Positions 20,065 to 31,366 of a stretch of 64,000 nucleotides of DNA are shown in pieces. The notes beneath the pieces are model-generated. The model worked only from the letters and a program-made list of their open reading frames with translations, did no database searches and was not told the origin of the DNA. Both the position numbers and the translations under genes were made by a program. Origin of the DNA: Nomia melanderi (taxonomy: Eukaryota > Arthropoda > Insecta > Hymenoptera > Halictidae); assembly GCF_051020985.1 (NCBI RefSeq), contig NC_135001.1, forward strand, positions 21,879,896 to 21,943,895, given 5' to 3'. How positions within the stretch are numbered: the first letter of the stretch is position 1; every line of letters begins with the position of its first letter.

Positions 20065-21653
20065 ACGATTTCCACCAGACTACCCCGACCACAATAAAAA
20101 TACCCAATCACGATCTCCGAGATCCATCGGAAACTCGGCGATCCTCCGACGGTAAAACCGATGTCACGTCTGGCGTCGTTCAAGGTCACAGAACGACGAC
20201 GCGTCCCGAACTTAATAACGTTTAAAAGCAATTTACCAAGCAGCGGCGGCGGCATTGTTACATTCAGCGTGTTTCCACGGCGCAGAAACTTCCCCGTTGA
20301 ATGCGGGGCACGGAGTGCCGGCACCGGACACTCCAGAATGCAGAGTTCCGCAGGCACCGTGACATTATGCCGGCGCGCGCTTATACGGCACTGCGCGCGG
20401 AATCCGGTAATGGCTTTGCTCATCGCGTCTCTATTCTTGAACGGTCCGTGCCGCGGTTGAATTGCCTTACAGGATGACAGAGGAATATAAACACTCGGCC
20501 GGCCGGCCGCTTATGAAAGAAATCGCGCTGCGCGAGCGCGAAGCGATCGGATGAAATTTCAGCGGTGGAAACGCGCCGGCGGCGGAACGAAACGTTTGAT
20601 TAAACGCGTCGTCCAATCACGTAATATTCTAATCCATCTCGGCGGGAATGGCTTCGCGACCCCTTTAAAGGGCCGCATTCATTACGCCCCCGTGATGCAT
20701 GCGGCGTGTACAATGCCGCATACGTCAGTGGAACGATATTGATAGTAACGTCGTTGCGTCGGAGTCCGGGGGATGCTCAGTTTGCGGGCAGACGGATTTT
20801 TCGCCTCCCTCGACGCAGGGAAATCCCCCGTCGTCTACGCGGTGCTCCGGACGAACCGAATTAACGGTGATTACGCGGTTTTATCGGTTTTATATTGTCG
20901 CGATAACCGGGGCTTCTGGGTTTATAATCATCGCGATAGAGGAATCCGGGAGGATCGTTTGCCCGTTTACGACTAGGAACGACGACGGGGATATTTATCG
21001 CAATTATCGAATCGTTCACCTCCGACGTCTTAACGTTTGTATTTATTCCGATGCAGATTACGCGCGGTTATTTCTACTTTTCTCAACGGCGAGGTCAACG
21101 ACGCTGCGATCCCAGCGAGAAGGATCGTGCCGGATCGTTTCTACGCATGCGATCTTCGGCAACGCGAAAGATGATGGACGGATTACTCTTTCCCGTCTGA
21201 AAGCTCGCGATGAAGACTTTAAATTGAATTTAATCAATATAAATATCGCTCGGAAGCGATGGAACGCAAATATCGTTCCGCGATTATGAAGATTCTTTCA
21301 GCCGCTGGGGCATTAACAATATAATGAGGCTCGCGAGTGTAGTTGCTAAACGGATCATAAAGCGAGGCATTAAATCTTCGAACGAAATGAATTTCACGAA
21401 GATTCTGACGCAGTAAACGCGACCGACGCGTTACTACGTACATTATAACGCAATTAGACGCGGGAGTCCTTAAATGTTTGCTGAAATCTCACCGGTGGCG
21501 AGTGTCAAAGTCGATCGAAGATTGAATTCTGTAAATGGAAATCGGGAATATCGGTGCACCGTTGCAATCGAGTTTCGCTCGAACCTTTTTCCCTCATGAA
21601 CATTCCAACGTCGCGAGCTATAAATACGGGCTAACCTGAAATTTAATTATAAA
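20065..21653. other. No gene supported; one long unrecognised open frame
   Basis: GC-rich to 20760. A 196-codon frame at 20699-21289 on the plus strand is not low-complexity but has no recognisable domain, and a second plus-strand phase is also open over 20773-20976. I do not call it a gene. Confidence 0.45.
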
Positions 21654-21816
21654 TTAACCCTTTGCGCTCCGTTGTCGCCGTTATGGCGACATTGTAAAAT
21701 AACTTTACAACTTTTTTTTAACCCCTTGTCTAACAACGAGTGAGTCTCGTGATGAAGATTTTATAAAATTCCAATATTTTTATCCTCTCTTCTTGAAATG
21801 GAGTGCAAAGGGTTAA
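21654..21816 (+). mobile_element. Short family A-type MITE
   Basis: 163 bp from TTAACCCTTTGCGCTCCG to GGAGTGCAAAGGGTTAA, with TTAA at both ends. The left arm holds a small hairpin (GTCGCCGTTATGGCGAC). The middle contains ACCCCTTGTCTAACAACGAG followed by TGAGTCTCGTGATGAAG, related to the fragment at 8022, so it looks like a fusion of two TTAA units. The sequence to its right is the repeat shared with 6061-6120. Confidence 0.75.
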
Positions 21817-21867
21817 TCGCCTATTTTTCAACCTATTATTTCCATCTGAATGAACGAACGGAGATTT
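21808..21867. repeat. Second copy of the MITE-end-plus-flank repeat
   Basis: This is the partner of 6061-6120, differing at about 3 of 60 positions. It overlaps the right terminus of the element at 21654-21816 and extends about 50 bp beyond it. Confidence 0.75.
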
Positions 21868-23909
21868 TCTGGGGACCTGGTGGTCCCCTCGGTCATAAAT
21901 TAGTCAATGGGCCTGGTCTATCTCTCAGGTCCCCAAGTATCGACACGCAAAAGGGCGAACCGTCCACAGTATCTTTTATCCGCAGTCGCCGGCGATACGC
22001 GCGAGAAAACCCGCGGCGCGGTCCGAGCCGGCGTCAACGAGTTCGGATCGCGGCGCGATGGCCCGATCGATTCTCGGTATCCGGTCGCGTCTTCGTTATT
22101 TCCGACTCAACATAGTTTCGAAAATACGGCTCGGTTTATGGAGTGAAATAAAACGGGCGGCGTCGCGACAAAGAGAGCGGCGGGTCGTCCGGGGAGGCGA
22201 GATGTTCCACGGTTCGTAATAACCGTGCTCGTACGATCACGTGTGTTCGTACCTGAACACCCCATGGCGCTCGACGCATGTGTGCCCCGACACGTACCCA
22301 CCTTCACGCGCTATTGGACCGCCTCAAGAACGACTATCAGCCGCGACTAAATTGTTTTCGAATGTTTACGACTGCGTGCGGTCACCGCGGGCAGTTCGCT
22401 GTCGTTCGGACACGCAATACGCATTCACGGCACCGTAAATACCGACTATATTACGCGCCACTTCCTCTCCGCTCGCCGTGGAATGACTCTATTTTCGATC
22501 GCAGAATCAATATCGATTTTAGTCCGCACTCGCCGTGGAAGACGATTCAACTCTCCGTTCAGCCGTGCATCTCGCCGGCCGCGGTTCTTCGTTCTCTTAT
22601 TCGCCGCTCCCGCGGAATCTCCGATGCTTATCGCCGCGCATCGCGAGCAGCGCGAATTAAATTATTAGATTCGGCTGAGCGTGTATCACGGGAGTGAATT
22701 AATTGAAATTATTTAATAGGAGCGTCAACAGATCGGATGGATCGATAGATCACGCCGCTAATGGAGTCGCACTTAAAGTCTGTCATGTGTGAAATTATCA
22801 GCTAGCCGTGTTCCCTCGGCGTTATTATCGAGCCGCGTAACGGTCGGTGATAATAGTTTTTCGGCGAGTCTAGTTTCTAGTAAGTCGGGCTACACCGAGT
22901 TTATCACCGCGAATCGCGTCGATACCGTCACGCGCTCCGCCGCGAACACGAGGAGGTAATGTTCAATCAATTTGCTTTTTATCGCGAGTCCCTCGATCAA
23001 CTTTCGAAACGTTTTTGCGAGCGAGTCTTTCTTGTTTCGCAGCGAGTTCTACACTGGGTTGGAAATGATGACGGATCGTTAGCGATAACAGATGCACTTC
23101 GTTTTCACGACCCTTTCATAGAGTTAACGAAACGTTTTCGGAGAACGGTACAACAGAGCGTGACTTCTTTGGTCGCTTAACACTGTTCGCCCGTTTTTCC
23201 GGCTAACATCATTTCCTGCGTGGCTCGCACGGCGTCGAACGTGATTTTCATCGGAAACTTTAGACGGTCATTAAAGCGTACACTTAGTAACGGGTGCGTC
23301 ATTAGGAGTAGGCGCAACTGGTAGGCGCGCGGATCAGAAACTTCTTAGACGCTACAACGTTTGACGTTGTTTAATTGAATCATAAATGGCACGCCCGGGG
23401 AAAAAGCAAAAGAACAGCGGATGCGTCAATCCATACAGTCGCCGCGCCGCGCTGAAGAAGCGGGCATTATTTCCTGGTGGATGACGGCGCGGCGTCGCGT
23501 CCTCATCTGCGTGGGCTATGAAACGGAGGAAGAGGGCGGCTTCTGGGAGGGCGTTCCTCGAGTCTTTCAACTCTCGCGTGTATCGCGGCCCAAAGAACTG
23601 CGATAAAGTTCGCACGCATCTGGTTTATAATGAAAGCTCGCGCACTGTTTTCTCCTTTTTCGTCGAATAAAATCCCTTTACGACGTCATTGTGTTCAGGT
23701 GAAATTTCACGCAGCGGCAGGATGCCGCAGTACGGAATCGTTCCGTAACCATTCAACCGTTTGGCATTATTTCGTGACGCGTTCCCTTCTGCACGCGCGA
23801 GAACGTAGGTTCCGCGAAGCTGAAACTGCGGCAAGAACTGTTCATTATCGCGTACGATTCTCTGATTATGCAAATACCAAGGGAGCGAAGATAAATGAGT
23901 TCGGGAATA
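21868..23909. other. No gene seen; GC-rich
   Basis: GC-rich sequence with overlapping open frames in several phases (notably 22241-22697 and 23352-23992). None shows a recognisable domain, and the pattern fits base composition. Confidence 0.5.
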
Positions 23910-24156
23910 TTAACCCTTTGCACTCGAGAGGTGACGCTCTGTCACCACTTTATTTGACGCAGCAAACTTTCAAATTTTCAATTCAATATTAAACCTTGTG
24001 TAATGTGTCAACACGTAAAACATCGAAGTGAAATAGTTCTGTCTCTTACTCTATATAAGATAATCAATTGTGCTAGTCGCGAAGAGTATCGTTAATAGTT
24101 AGTCGGAAAGTAACGAATATTTTTCATGAAAAATATTGTCGAGTGCAAAGGGTTAA
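23910..24156 (+). mobile_element. Family A MITE, complete
   Basis: 247 bp from TTAACCCTTTGCACTCGAG to GTCGAGTGCAAAGGGTTAA, with the block AGGTGACGCTCTGTCACCAC near the left end. It serves as an empty-site reference for the C insertion at 15504: here the host reads GAATATTTTTCATGAAAAAT without interruption. Confidence 0.9.
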
Positions 24157-24217
24157 GAATGTGCTGAAGTTCTCTAAGCTATCGATTACCTAGATTATTC
24201 GTAATATCAAATCTACG

Positions 24218-24441
24218 TTAACACTAGAACTACCGAGCATTTGATACGATTGAAATGTAATCGCTACGAATATTGTAGTAATAGATTATTTTCGGTTTCT
24301 TCAGACATTCATTATAGTACTCAAGTGAAACAATTTATTGTTAAAATCGTTTCGAATATTCAATGCTTTGAAGATATCAATAATTGCGAAACAGGAAAAC
24401 TGAAACCAGTCATTTTGACTGTTACGTAGTTCTAGTGTTAA
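24218..24441 (+). mobile_element. Family B MITE, complete
   Basis: 224 bp from TTAACACTAGAACTACCGAG to ACGTAGTTCTAGTGTTAA. TTAA is present at both ends with a terminal inverted repeat of about 15 bp. The interior has TTTCGAATATTCAATGCTTTG and GAAACCAGTCATTTTGAC, which define the family. It lies 61 bp after a family A copy. Confidence 0.9.
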
Positions 24442-24498
24442 CGATTAGACTCTAACCAATGCTTTCCATGAACACTTACCACACACAATAAATATCCA

Positions 24499-24862
24499 GG
24501 ATCAAATCTTGTGCACATAAAAATAACCATTCTAAAAATCAAAACTACCGATAAGCACAAAATATAAAACACACACAACATAGATCGTACTGATTCAGTC
24601 TCAGCCATCTTCATCTTACGGAAGTCGAACGTACAAAACATCGAAAACAGACATAAACGATAGCAACGAAATTTGAACAAAAGGATCAAATCTTATCATA
24701 AAAATAACCATTATAAAACTCAAAACTACCGATAAGCACAAAATATAAAACACACAACAATAGATCGTACTGATTCAGTCTCAGCCATCTTCATCTTACA
24801 GAAGTCGAACGTACAAAACATCGAAAACAGACATAAACGATAGCAACGAAATTCGAACAAAA
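24499..24862. repeat. Tandem duplication, ~184-bp unit
   Basis: Copy 1 (24499-24682) and copy 2 (24683-24862) share nearly all bases, with a few substitutions and small deletions. Both begin GGATCAAATCTT and end with GCAACGAAATTYGAACAAAA. It is flanked by the family B element on the left and GC-rich sequence on the right. A short minus-strand frame covers much of copy 1 but has no recognisable domain. Confidence 0.9.
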
Positions 24863-25496
24863 GGCTCCGATCGGAGGTCGGCGAAAGTTCCCGCGTCGGC
24901 GTTGGGGCCGAAGCGTTTCACCCGGCGGGATTCGATCGAGAAAGCGGTGATCGATATCGTTGACCGCGTACTTTGCGTAACGCGCTCCCTTTACGCTTGA
25001 TTCTCATGCATTATGCGCGCGCTCCGTACCGTAAACCATTGCGGGGCGGTTCGTCCGTACCGGTGTATCATGTCCCGCGGTTTAGTATTTAGCGTCCACG
25101 GCAGTGGATTAAGTCATAACTCGTAAGCGCGTTCCGCCGCCGACTCGATCAGATAACCGGGGCCCGATCGTTCGCCGAAGATGAACCGATGCCCTGTCGG
25201 GTTTTCGGATTTCCCTCTCGATCCTGATCATTCGCCGCTATTGAATCTTATCGGCCGGGAATCTATTTCGCCCTCTGGTCAGCAGTTACTTAAGCCCTGT
25301 GCATTTCAATCTCGCGGATCCGCGGATCATTTTTCTAATGGCGGACTCGATTGCCCCGCCGCGATCGGCACTACAGGGCGTTCATGACCGTGACGGTACT
25401 CCTCGCCTGCATGAATGGGCCTTACCGGTTAGCGTTCGTTTCATAGCTTTATTTTTATACGCCGGCTGGACGTCCTTAGTTCGTGCACAGTTATTT
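24863..25496. other. No gene seen; GC-rich
   Basis: GC-rich sequence with a perfect 12-bp palindrome CGCGGATCCGCG near 25314. No gene recognised. Confidence 0.5.
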
Positions 25497-25842
25497 TTAA
25501 CCCTTTGCGCTCGAAAGGTTTTTTACTAAAAATGTTCGATATTTTTTCAAACGGGCGGCATTCTTTGAAGCTGACTATTGGAAAGGCGTACATGGGCCGA
25601 ATTTTTGTTCGTGATTGTAACAAAATCTATGCGGTAGAAAATTCATAAATATCCACATATGAATACGAATTAACAATGTATTCAGTAGTTTGAATAATTA
25701 CATCAAACGAATATATTTTGTAACTTTCTAGTTACAATGACGTTAAACTTCCACGCCTGAGCGTATTAAAGTTTCAGTTTATTGATTACTTAATTTTTTA
25801 GAACTGGTGCAATATTGGAGCCTACAGAGTTCAAAGGGTTAA
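25497..25842 (-). mobile_element. Chimeric A/A2 MITE with an internal D segment
   Basis: The left end TTAACCCTTTGCGCTCGAAAGG is family A in inverted orientation. The right end (TGCAATATTGGAGCCTACAG then AGTTCAAAGGGTTAA) is family A2, as at 48181 and 60759. The middle (25593-25745, starting GGGCCGAATTTTTGTTCGTG) is the reverse complement of family D from 17550-17705. It is a composite of three element types bounded by TTAA. Confidence 0.7.
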
Positions 25843-26027
25843 GCCCTTGGCGTACCATAATAAATTGGTAATAGTAAAATAGTTGTTAGTTTTGATGCGT
25901 AAATAATGAACAACATTGATTGTTAAATTGGTCTAGAAATCTTCAAATAAAACTGTTTTGTTTCAATGTAGGTTATTGTTACGTGTAAGAGTTTCTAATT
26001 CTATTGTATCAAATTAAATTCTGACTT

Positions 26028-26055
26028 AAAGTGACCTTTCGAGTACAAAGGGTGA
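26028..26055 (+). mobile_element. Family A right-end fragment
   Basis: GTGACCTTTCGAGTACAAAGGGTGA is a degenerate family A terminus with TTAA changed to TGAA. No matching left end was found. Confidence 0.4.
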
Positions 26056-27256
26056 ATATGTAAACGAATCGTTGATAATTTATTCTCGCAGCATGTTTGA
26101 AAACATGTAAGGATATAAGTAGTACATTGACACGTGTACTGCAAATTGATTGGGTGACATCCTATAAATTCGGGAAGCAGAGTGCGCCCGAAAAAGTGAC
26201 GGAAATTGAAATAAGGTAAATGTTCCCATTAACGGCCACGTTCCTATTATCGACAGCGGCTCGCCTCCTGTTATTAAAAACGACGAATAAACATTTAACC
26301 TTAAACCATTTTAGTTCGTAATTCACTTATTACTGGCTGGCCATAACACGTGTAATTAACATAAAACTTTTAAATTACACTTCTTGATGGAAGATCGGGC
26401 AGGCCAATAGGGACGGGTCGGAGAATAATTATTCTGAAAGTCGTTTATCTTATAATAAAAGTTTATGATCCCATAAAATCGCACATTGATCAACAAGAAA
26501 GATTCGATTAGCAATTAAATAGATATAAAACGGTGTTTTTCGTCCGTCCGACTTAGTCAAAATAGGATAATCGAGAGGATATTAGGCCGAATATCATTTT
26601 TGCCGGGAATCCCTCGGAAACGTTCGTTTTACGCCGAACGTCCCGCTGATCCGGCAGGACGGCGCGAACGGCAACGGCTGTCGGCAATTATTGTGCCAGA
26701 AGAATATCCTTCCTCATCGTTAAACGGTACATATCACTAGACAATTACATTCTTACATGGCGCGGTTATTCTGCATTATTACGCTTCGATCGCGCGCGGA
26801 AGGTAAAAACACGAACGGCGGCTAAGTACGCGAGGGCGATCAAACGCGTGGCAGCGATTCCCGCGATTTTTTCACCAATTAAAGGTACGAGAACAATTCG
26901 TTTCGTAGCTGGCCTTTTACGGCGCGTTATATAACGATTTGACTCCGCGTCGGGCCCGTCGCAAATTATTTCCTATCCGCGGGTCGGCCCGGCGAGGCGG
27001 CGCATCGGACCGTCCGTAAGTGTGTCGTTTAATTATGTATCACATGTTCCGCAATTACAGGTTCGCCGGAGCACGCGATCTTAAAATTCGTTTATTACAG
27101 GAAGACGCGGAGGAGAGTCACGGCAGAGGAGGAATCCTCCGCGGGGAGAACATTCGATGAACTCATTGGATTTAACGACGGCCACCGCAAAACCATGCGC
27201 AAGACACAAAGTTTCCCCGCGACGAGAAATTAAATTTAATGCCGCTTCGGCTTTTT

Positions 27257-27276
27257 CCCCCCACCCCCCACCCCCC
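27257..27276. repeat. Three C6 runs separated by single A
   Basis: CCCCCCACCCCCCACCCCCC. The minus strand therefore has three G6 runs, able in principle to form a G-quadruplex by splitting a run. Confidence 0.9.
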
Positions 27277-27373
27277 GGCGTAATAACTTTTCTTACGCCG
27301 TTAGTCCCGCGATATTATTTCCTCGGAGCGGTGTACAATGTTCTTCCTTCGATCGTGACTGATCTACCGTGCT

Positions 27374-27407
27374 CCTCTTCTTCTTCTTCTTCTTCTTCTT
27401 CTTCTTC
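27374..27407. repeat. (CTT)n microsatellite
   Basis: About 11 CTT units, followed 48 bp later by five GTTTC units at 27456-27480. Confidence 0.95.
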
Positions 27408-27856
27408 GCCTTCCGCGTCTCGCCCGTCGACACGTGCTCTTCGGAGGCCAGCAGCGTTTCGTTTCGTTTCGTTTCGTTTCTCTTGGTCTTGGATCATTGG
27501 CTTCTTTCACGGACGGAACGGGGCCGGCGAAGTGTCGGCAGGAACGTGCAAAAACGCGAGTGGAACGCGCTGCACGTGCGGATAACCGCGCTCGGAAAAT
27601 ATTTTGGACCATCCCCCTCGTGCTCCGACCCCGATACCTGGCATTCTGTTACCAGCCTCTTAGCTCTCCCCTCTCGCCCCGCCTGCGCCTCTTATCGCGC
27701 GCTCGTGATTTCTTTGGCGCTCGCCCCGGCGCAATTATTTTCGTTTGAACTACTTTAATCCTCGACTACGATGGAAATCGATGTATCGTGTTTATACATT
27801 GATGTCGGCTTGTTTTAACGTGTTAGCTCACACGATTCCTGAGGTTTTTCTTAGGT

Positions 27857-27920
27857 TTAACCCTTGCACTCGAGAGGTGACTCAGTCACCATATGATTCG
27901 ATGCAACTATAAAGTTGAAA
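27857..27920 (+). mobile_element. Family A MITE, left end only
   Basis: TTAACCCTTGCACTCGAGAG followed by the perfect palindrome GGTGACTCAGTCACC (27876-27890) and ATATGATTCGATGCAACTAT. Family similarity fades after about 60 bp and no right end was found. Confidence 0.65.
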
Positions 27921-28060
27921 CTAGGACTCGTATCTCGTTTCGTTTTAGACGATGGTACTTCGATGCCTCGAGAAATTTGTCATAATTATTCTGCATAAGA
28001 ATGATTATAACAAGTTACAAAGATAGAAATTTGTATGATTTATAAATTGTTCCTTTGCCG

Positions 28061-28296
28061 TTAACACTTAGCCAACCGAATAAGATCTCCCACTTTTCAT
28101 TTAGCAACGTATTGCCTTTCATTCTGTTTATCTTTTCTTTTGTTATTTAGTAAGTCTTGACGTGGGATTATTTGCAATTCATCAAATACGATTGTTTTTG
28201 CAAAGCATAGTTTTTAACTAAATTAATTGAATCAGTATAATTGAAGGTAATGGAGAAGGTTGTAGTTATAGTTCTTTCTAGATCGCCTAAGTGTTG
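28061..28296. mobile_element. Family G TTAA element
   Basis: 236 bp starting TTAACACTTAGCCAACCG and ending GATCGCCTAAGTGTTGA. The terminal inverted repeat is about 11 bp, and the right TTAA is changed to TTGA. Single copy in this window; no coding capacity. The call rests only on end symmetry. Confidence 0.55.
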
Positions 28297-29510
28297 ATAT
28301 TCGTACGAAATAATCAATTTTTTCTACGTTCAGTAATGTTAATTATCTTATTTATTTACCAGAAAATTCTGCAAACTCATTTCACCGTATCGTCGATCAC
28401 ATTACACTTACGTGATTCCGACTCATCCGTGTTCCTTCGCCCATTTTTAAGTCGATATCCGTTATCAAGGCGTCCGGCTGACCGTCGTTCGCGACGTAAC
28501 GATACCGCTATTTAAATACGGCAAGGAAATGTTCACGTCGAACGAACTATCGGGAATTCAAACGAATCGCGACACTGTTTACAAGCTTGGACGTTCTTCG
28601 GCGGAACAGCGCGCGCGGCATTCGAGCGTGTCTTTCTGGCAGAATTTAAGATCCGCCGGGTCTGATAGTATTTTTATTACTCATTGTACCGATAGCTCCG
28701 CCGAACGATACAAGTAAAGTGCCATTTGCATTCTGGCCATGAGTGGCCGCAGGGTGTTTAAAACGGGGACGATAAAGGCTAACGTTTATTACCTGTTACT
28801 GAGAAATGTAGTAACCGGAAATAAAACCGTTTGTATGTTTAACGTTCTGTGCACCGTTGTGCGATATGGTAATAGTCCCGGTACGCTCGAATGTTAAGGA
28901 AGATCATTGTTAATCCATCCTGATAGGACGGGGGACGTAAAGTTCCGGGGAAATGGCTCGTGAAAAATGTAAGACGCCCAGGATTTTCCGTTGGCTCGTC
29001 GATTCGCACGCGCTCGGCACGACGAAAGTGAATCGACGCGAAATAAATAAACCGTTCGACAGTTCTCCAGTATTTTCGTTGCCGCCGCTGCAACCCTCCG
29101 CCCCCGTTTCGAACGACGATTCAGGATAATTCTCCGCGGTAATCCGCCTTTCCCCCATTCTGCCCTGTAAACTGTTATATTTCACGCTCACCAGCGGGAC
29201 AGCGTTACAACTTTTTTGCTTGCTCACCGTTTCGCTGCTTTTACTTGCAGAAACAAACCCCACGGTGGATAGAATTGCAATTTAATGAGGAATACATTAA
29301 GCGAGCGACTGCTGCGGAATGTTGCGAATATGCAAATTTCGGAATAGAACGATGGTAAAATGAAATATTTCAATTACGTGTTTCGTTGCTTGCTTGTGCT
29401 ATTTATTGTAATGGGGACTCGTAACTAAAGGATATCGTAGATATTCGTGAATTCTTGCCTATTGTCTGAATATTATGTCACTCGTTCAATGATGACGATA
29501 TTAACACTAG
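28297..29510. other. No gene seen
   Basis: GC-balanced sequence with overlapping open frames on both strands at 28839-29263. No recognisable domain. Confidence 0.5.
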
Positions 29511-29715
29511 AACTACCGTACCAAAAATTACTGATTTCGATGTTTTTTTTTAGCAATTATTGATATCTTCGAAGCATTGAATATTCGAAATAATTTTGAA
29601 AATAGTTTCATTTCAGTACTATAATGAATGCCTGAAGAAACTGAGAATAATCTATTACAATTTTTATGGGAATTGCGTATTAATCGTATTAAATGCTCGG
29701 TGGTTCTAGTGTTAA
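29511..29715 (-). mobile_element. Family B MITE, complete, inverted
   Basis: 205 bp from TTAACACTAGAACTACCGTA to CGGTGGTTCTAGTGTTAA. Internal blocks (AGCAATTATTGATATCTTCG, ATTCGAAATAATTTTGAAAA) are the reverse complement of the copy at 24218-24441. Confidence 0.9.
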
Positions 29716-30378
29716 CGAAAATTCGTTTAGAAATATAAAGCTACAGAATCATTGAAACTGATTTCTTGAACGTTTTTTCGATGATGCGTACGAGACAATA
29801 CCGATAATTTGCTAATTATCTCGCGTTAACGTGATGAAATAGTTGAGTGTAAACCAGTTTCGGTGTCGTAGGGTTGCCAGGAACAACGTCGAGTGTAAAT
29901 TCGCGCGTATCGACACAAGTTGACACGCACGGCGGAAGCCCGAGAGGGACCAACGTTAATCAGAGAAAGGAATAATTGAATTTCCGCTGGCATTAATTTA
30001 CTACTCTTGTCTTTTGTGCGGCGGGAGACAGAGAGAACAGTGATCACTGTTACATATTACATTCCCGGTCGAGGGTCGCAATTATTATGCTCCTTGAACA
30101 GACGCTCGCCCGGACATTTTCATGGGTAGTTGTGCACATCGAATACACTTTGACGACGGAACAGTGAATTCTGCGTTCGACAAATTATGCAGTTAACGTA
30201 GACCGCATCCAAGTTCTGCCCCGCGAACGCACGAGTTCTCTCGTTGTTGAACGCTTATTAACGACGGAACGTAACATGGCGGTATATTTAGCGACCAGAC
30301 CGCGATACGGACAGATCAAAATGTCGTGGTATGGCAGACGTCGTGCAATTGTTGTTTGTCCGCCGCGTATGCTGACGT
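29716..30378. other. No gene seen
   Basis: No recognisable gene or repeat. A minus-strand frame at 29826-30047 is short and unrecognised. Confidence 0.5.
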
Positions 30379-30470
30379 AAATATATATTTATTTATATAT
30401 TTATTTATTTATATATATTTATATACATATTTATATATATTATTTATATATTTATTTGTATATATATTAC
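30379..30470. repeat. AT-rich (TATTTA)n-like repeat
   Basis: About 90 bp of TATATATTTATTTA-type sequence. It ends next to TCATTCGAATTCAAAGTAAA, a string that also follows an AT-rich stretch at 62406-62425. Confidence 0.9.
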
Positions 30471-30505
30471 TCAGCTCATTCGAATTCAAAGTAAATATTG
30501 TGTTA

Positions 30506-30732
30506 TTAACCCTCTGCACTCGAGGGGCGAGAACAAAATTGTAAACTGAAAAATTCAATATGAAATGTTGAATCAGGTATTAACAAATGAAACACAGAAA
30601 TAAAACAAGTCTGCCCCATAATTTATGCAAGATGTTTCTTTATGTGAGTTGCAAATAATATTGATATTTCGTCAGGAAACAATGAATGCTTGTAATGAAA
30701 AATATTTAATTTAATAGAGTTCAAAGGGTTAA
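30506..30732 (+). mobile_element. Family A MITE with A2-like right end
   Basis: 227 bp from TTAACCCTCTGCACTCGAGG to AGAGTTCAAAGGGTTAA. The left half is family A (GGGGCGAGAAC, with part of the usual block deleted). The right terminus AGTTCAAAGGG matches A2 better than A. TTAA is intact on both sides. Confidence 0.8.
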
Positions 30733-31366
30733 TATATGTATATATCTTCAAGTGAATTCGTCGGCTGATCACCGTATCTGGCAATTCTTCGCAAACACCG
30801 ATCATTTTTTTAACCGAAGAAGTGTTATGTTCATCAATCGTATTCAATTTAACGAGGTCAACGTACATCGTACGAGTTGGTACGTTTGCAAAAATGTTTA
30901 TCAAAACAGACGAGCAAGAGTTTGATTCATCGAGAACATTCGTCATCCGGTGGTTAATAGAACTCCCGCGGTCAATCAGTGGAAATAATGTCATCGTTCC
31001 CGTTAAAAGCGTGATCATTGAAATCCTGCCGATCCGATCTGACCATTATTACAGTAATAAACGTTAAAAGGTGGCTCCTCCGGGCGGTAGACCAGATGAT
31101 TGTCACGCAATTGTTGATCTTTACACGGAATAATCGTTGCGCCGTACACCGTTCGTCCCTTTAACTGCGCTGCCAGCTCGTTCCACGGGAATCTTGTTTG
31201 CAGATCGCAATGGATTTTAACACGAATATACGGGGTGTATCGTTTACCTCGACCGCTCAACGCGTTTATTCTCGATCGCACGAAAAACGAGTTTCTAACG
31301 TCACACAGAGAAAATTTCACAACCGTCAACATGTATTTTCCATTTCATAAATCATCTTTGTTCTTC
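30733..31366. other. Two adjacent unrecognised minus-strand frames
   Basis: On the minus strand, frames at 31015-31332 (105 codons) and 30623-31018 (131 codons) overlap by 4 bp, and the second ends inside the MITE at 30506-30732. They are in different phases. Composition is ordinary rather than low-complexity, yet no domain is recognisable. They could be a decayed gene with a frameshift or chance; I do not call a CDS. Confidence 0.35.

Larger units (their letters stand above)
26056..27856. other. No gene supported; microsatellite-rich from 27.2 kb
   Basis: 26056-26900 shows nothing recognisable. 27100-27760 is GC-rich, with C6 runs, CTT and GTTTC microsatellites and frames open on both strands that run through them. 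TTTATTACAG at 27091-27100, followed by a start codon at 27157, resembles an acceptor plus a short leader, but the peptide is unrecognised. Confidence 0.45.

Noticed and set aside
27091..27585. TTTATTACAG acceptor followed by a start codon at 27157 as a 5' exon
   Set aside because: The peptide becomes a serine run from the CTT microsatellite and has no recognisable domain; no partner exon was seen.
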